The notes beneath the pieces were generated by a model that had not been told where the DNA came from, ran no database searches, and saw only the letters and a program-made list of their open reading frames with translations. A stretch of DNA of 64,000 nucleotides from Flavobacteriaceae bacterium PS02293 (lineage in GTDB: Bacteria; Bacteroidota; Bacteroidia; Flavobacteriales; Weeksellaceae). Shown here piece after piece: positions 62,626-64,000 of the stretch. The DNA lies in NCBI GenBank assembly GCA_029960045.1, contig JASCOV010000008.1:1-64000 (forward strand), in the 5' to 3' direction. The translations under genes and the position numbers were made by a program. Every line of letters starts with the position of its first letter. Position 1 is the stretch's first letter.

Positions 62626-64000
62626 ATGAATCCACTTTTAGAAAAATTCAACACAAAATATACTTCATCACCTTTCGAGGGAATCAAAGAAGAACATTAT
62701 CTTCCCGCTTTTCAGGAATTAGTGAAAACTTCTGAAAAAGAAATCAACGAAATCACTAACAATCCAGAAGCTCCAACTTTTGAAAACACCATCGAAGCAA
62801 TGGCTTTCTCAGGAGAACAGCTGGACAGAGTTTCCAATATTTTCTTTAATCTGAATTCTGCAGAAACTAATGATGAAATTCAGAAAATAGCTCAGGAAGT
62901 TTCCCCACTTTTGACAGAATTCTCTTCCAAAATTTCTCAAAACGAAAAACTGTTCGAAAGAATCAAAAGCGTTTACGACCAAAAAGACACTTTGTCATTG
63001 AATGAAGAACAACAAATGCTACTCAACGAAACTTACAAAGGTTTTGTGAGAAGCGGTGCTTTATTAAATGAAGAAGACAAAAAGAAACTGGAGAAAATCA
63101 GTATGGATTTGTCTATCAAATCACTTCAATTTGGACAAAATGCTTTGGCTTCAACTAACGCTTATTTCAAACACATTACTAATAAAGACGAATTAAAAGG
63201 AATTCCGGAAGCAATTCTTGAGCAATATGAAGAAGACGCGAAAGAAAAAGGATTACAAGGTTATGTGATTACTTTGCAATATCCAAGCTATCTTCCTGCA
63301 ATGACTTACGCTGAAAACCGTGAACTGAGAAAAGAATTGGCTTTAGCTAATGGAAAAAAATCATTTGACGGCGGAGAATTTGACAATCAAAATTTGATTA
63401 AAGAAATCGTAAAACTTCGTCAGGAAAAAGCGGAACTATTAGGTTATAAAAATTATGCAGATTTCGTTCTGGAAGAAAGAATGGCGAAATCGCCTGAAAA
63501 AGTTTTTGAATTTCTAAGTGAACTTCTTGAAAAAGCAACACCTTATGCTCAAAAAGAAATCGAAGAATTGAAATCTTTAGCAAAAGCAGACGGAATCGAC
63601 GGCATCCAAAGTTATGACCACGGTTTCTTTGCGGAAAAATTAAGAAAACAAAAATTCGATATTGATGATGAAGAACTGAAACCTTATTTCCAATTGGAGA
63701 AAGTTCAGGAAGCTGTTTTTGGATTGGCTGGAAAATTGTTCGGATTGGAATTTAAAGAAATCAATGATGTTCAGAAATATCACGAAGATGTGAAAACCTA
63801 CGAAATCACAGAAACCGGAAATGTAAAAGCCCTACTCTACGTAGATTATCATCCAAGAAAAGGAAAACGCGCCGGAGCCTGGATGACGAGTTATAAAAAT
63901 CAGTACAAACAAAACGGAGAAAATTCTCGTCCACATATTTCTGTCGTTTGTAATTTCACAAAACCAACGAAAGACATTCCAAGTTTACTGACTTTCCAAG
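62626..64000 (+). CDS. M3 family metallopeptidase (Dcp-like), partial
   Basis: The first 458 codons of a gene running off the right edge. MNPLLEKFNTKYTSSPFEGIKEEHYLPAF is typical of peptidyl-dipeptidases of the M3 family, with a mainly helical body and EEDKKKLEKISMDLSIKS. The zinc site (HExxH) would lie beyond the window. No signal peptide is seen. It likely trims peptides in the cytoplasm. Confidence 0.88.
   Translation, partial: MNPLLEKFNTKYTSSPFEGIKEEHYLPAFQELVKTSEKEINEITNNPEAPTFENTIEAMAFSGEQLDRVSNIFFNLNSAETNDEIQKIAQEVSPLLTEFSSKISQNEKLFERIKSVYDQKDTLSLNEEQQMLLNETYKGFVRSGALLNEEDKKKLEKISMDLSIKSLQFGQNALASTNAYFKHITNKDELKGIPEAILEQYEEDAKEKGLQGYVITLQYPSYLPAMTYAENRELRKELALANGKKSFDGGEFDNQNLIKEIVKLRQEKAELLGYKNYADFVLEERMAKSPEKVFEFLSELLEKATPYAQKEIEELKSLAKADGIDGIQSYDHGFFAEKLRKQKFDIDDEELKPYFQLEKVQEAVFGLAGKLFGLEFKEINDVQKYHEDVKTYEITETGNVKALLYVDYHPRKGKRAGAWMTSYKNQYKQNGENSRPHISVVCNFTKPTKDIPSLLTFQ

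Overview
The window reads as chromosomal DNA of a Flavobacteriia member, most likely Chryseobacterium or a close Weeksellaceae relative. The evidence is low GC, SprA of the type IX secretion system (T9SS), several cargo proteins with T9SS sorting tails, a class II HMG-CoA reductase (mevalonate pathway), a Bacteroidetes subtype (T6SS-iii) Hcp/VgrG set, and promoters with the Bacteroidetes -7 element TAnnTTTG.

Layout. 1-625: repeat-rich intergenic DNA with leftward promoters for a gene off the edge. 626-11663 (minus): VanZ-like protein, gcvH, the giant sprA, ruvA and maeB. 11948-13116 (minus): a BadF-type kinase and a small unknown protein. 13379-17159 (plus): GtrA-like protein, acyltransferase, sugar MFS transporter, DUF3810 zincin-like protein. 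17160-28351: accessory region read on the minus strand. It holds three TssD (Hcp) genes, a complete vgrG, a 57-aa ORF, a DUF2235 phospholipase-type effector with a DUF2931 lipoprotein, then an orphan VgrG tip joined by a TAATG overlap to a 441-aa candidate effector and a frameshifted membrane protein. Beyond that lie a second, decayed VgrG tip, two decayed tandem lipoprotein paralogues, an IS3 remnant and a truncated gene. 29088-29161: tRNA-Met.

29207-45210: mostly housekeeping genes (clpX, HIT, greA, dtd, folB, nadA, gmk, yicC, lpxK, purine nucleoside phosphorylase) mixed with T9SS-sorted or secreted proteins (thioredoxin-like, 670-aa adhesin-like, CotH). 45274-49006 (minus): a Crp/Fnr regulator followed by a DUF5777 barrel, a c-type cytochrome lipoprotein, YceI, an ankyrin protein and a DOMON protein. 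A GGTGA-N6-TCACC palindrome sits near -42 of the promoter inside this cluster. 49147-55489 (plus): thioredoxin, dinB, alpha-amylase, VOC protein, AraC regulator, hexapeptide acetyltransferase, TetX-like flavin monooxygenase. 55751-59723 (minus): sucC, DUF3667, DUF423, a small membrane protein and HMG-CoA reductase. 59813-64000 (plus): a secreted unknown, a radical SAM protein, and an M3 peptidase cut by the window end.

The main point of interest is the T6SS effector island. Its layout, with one working VgrG followed by cassettes each starting with a promoterless VgrG tip and carrying its own cargo and presumed immunity gene, suggests tip-cassette exchange. Other points are a possible Crp/Fnr operator, a terminator-like hairpin in the greA leader, a relic of an AraC 3' end marking a gene insertion, and a family of dispersed palindromic and composite intergenic repeats. 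Protein identities come from reading motifs by eye; no database search was run.
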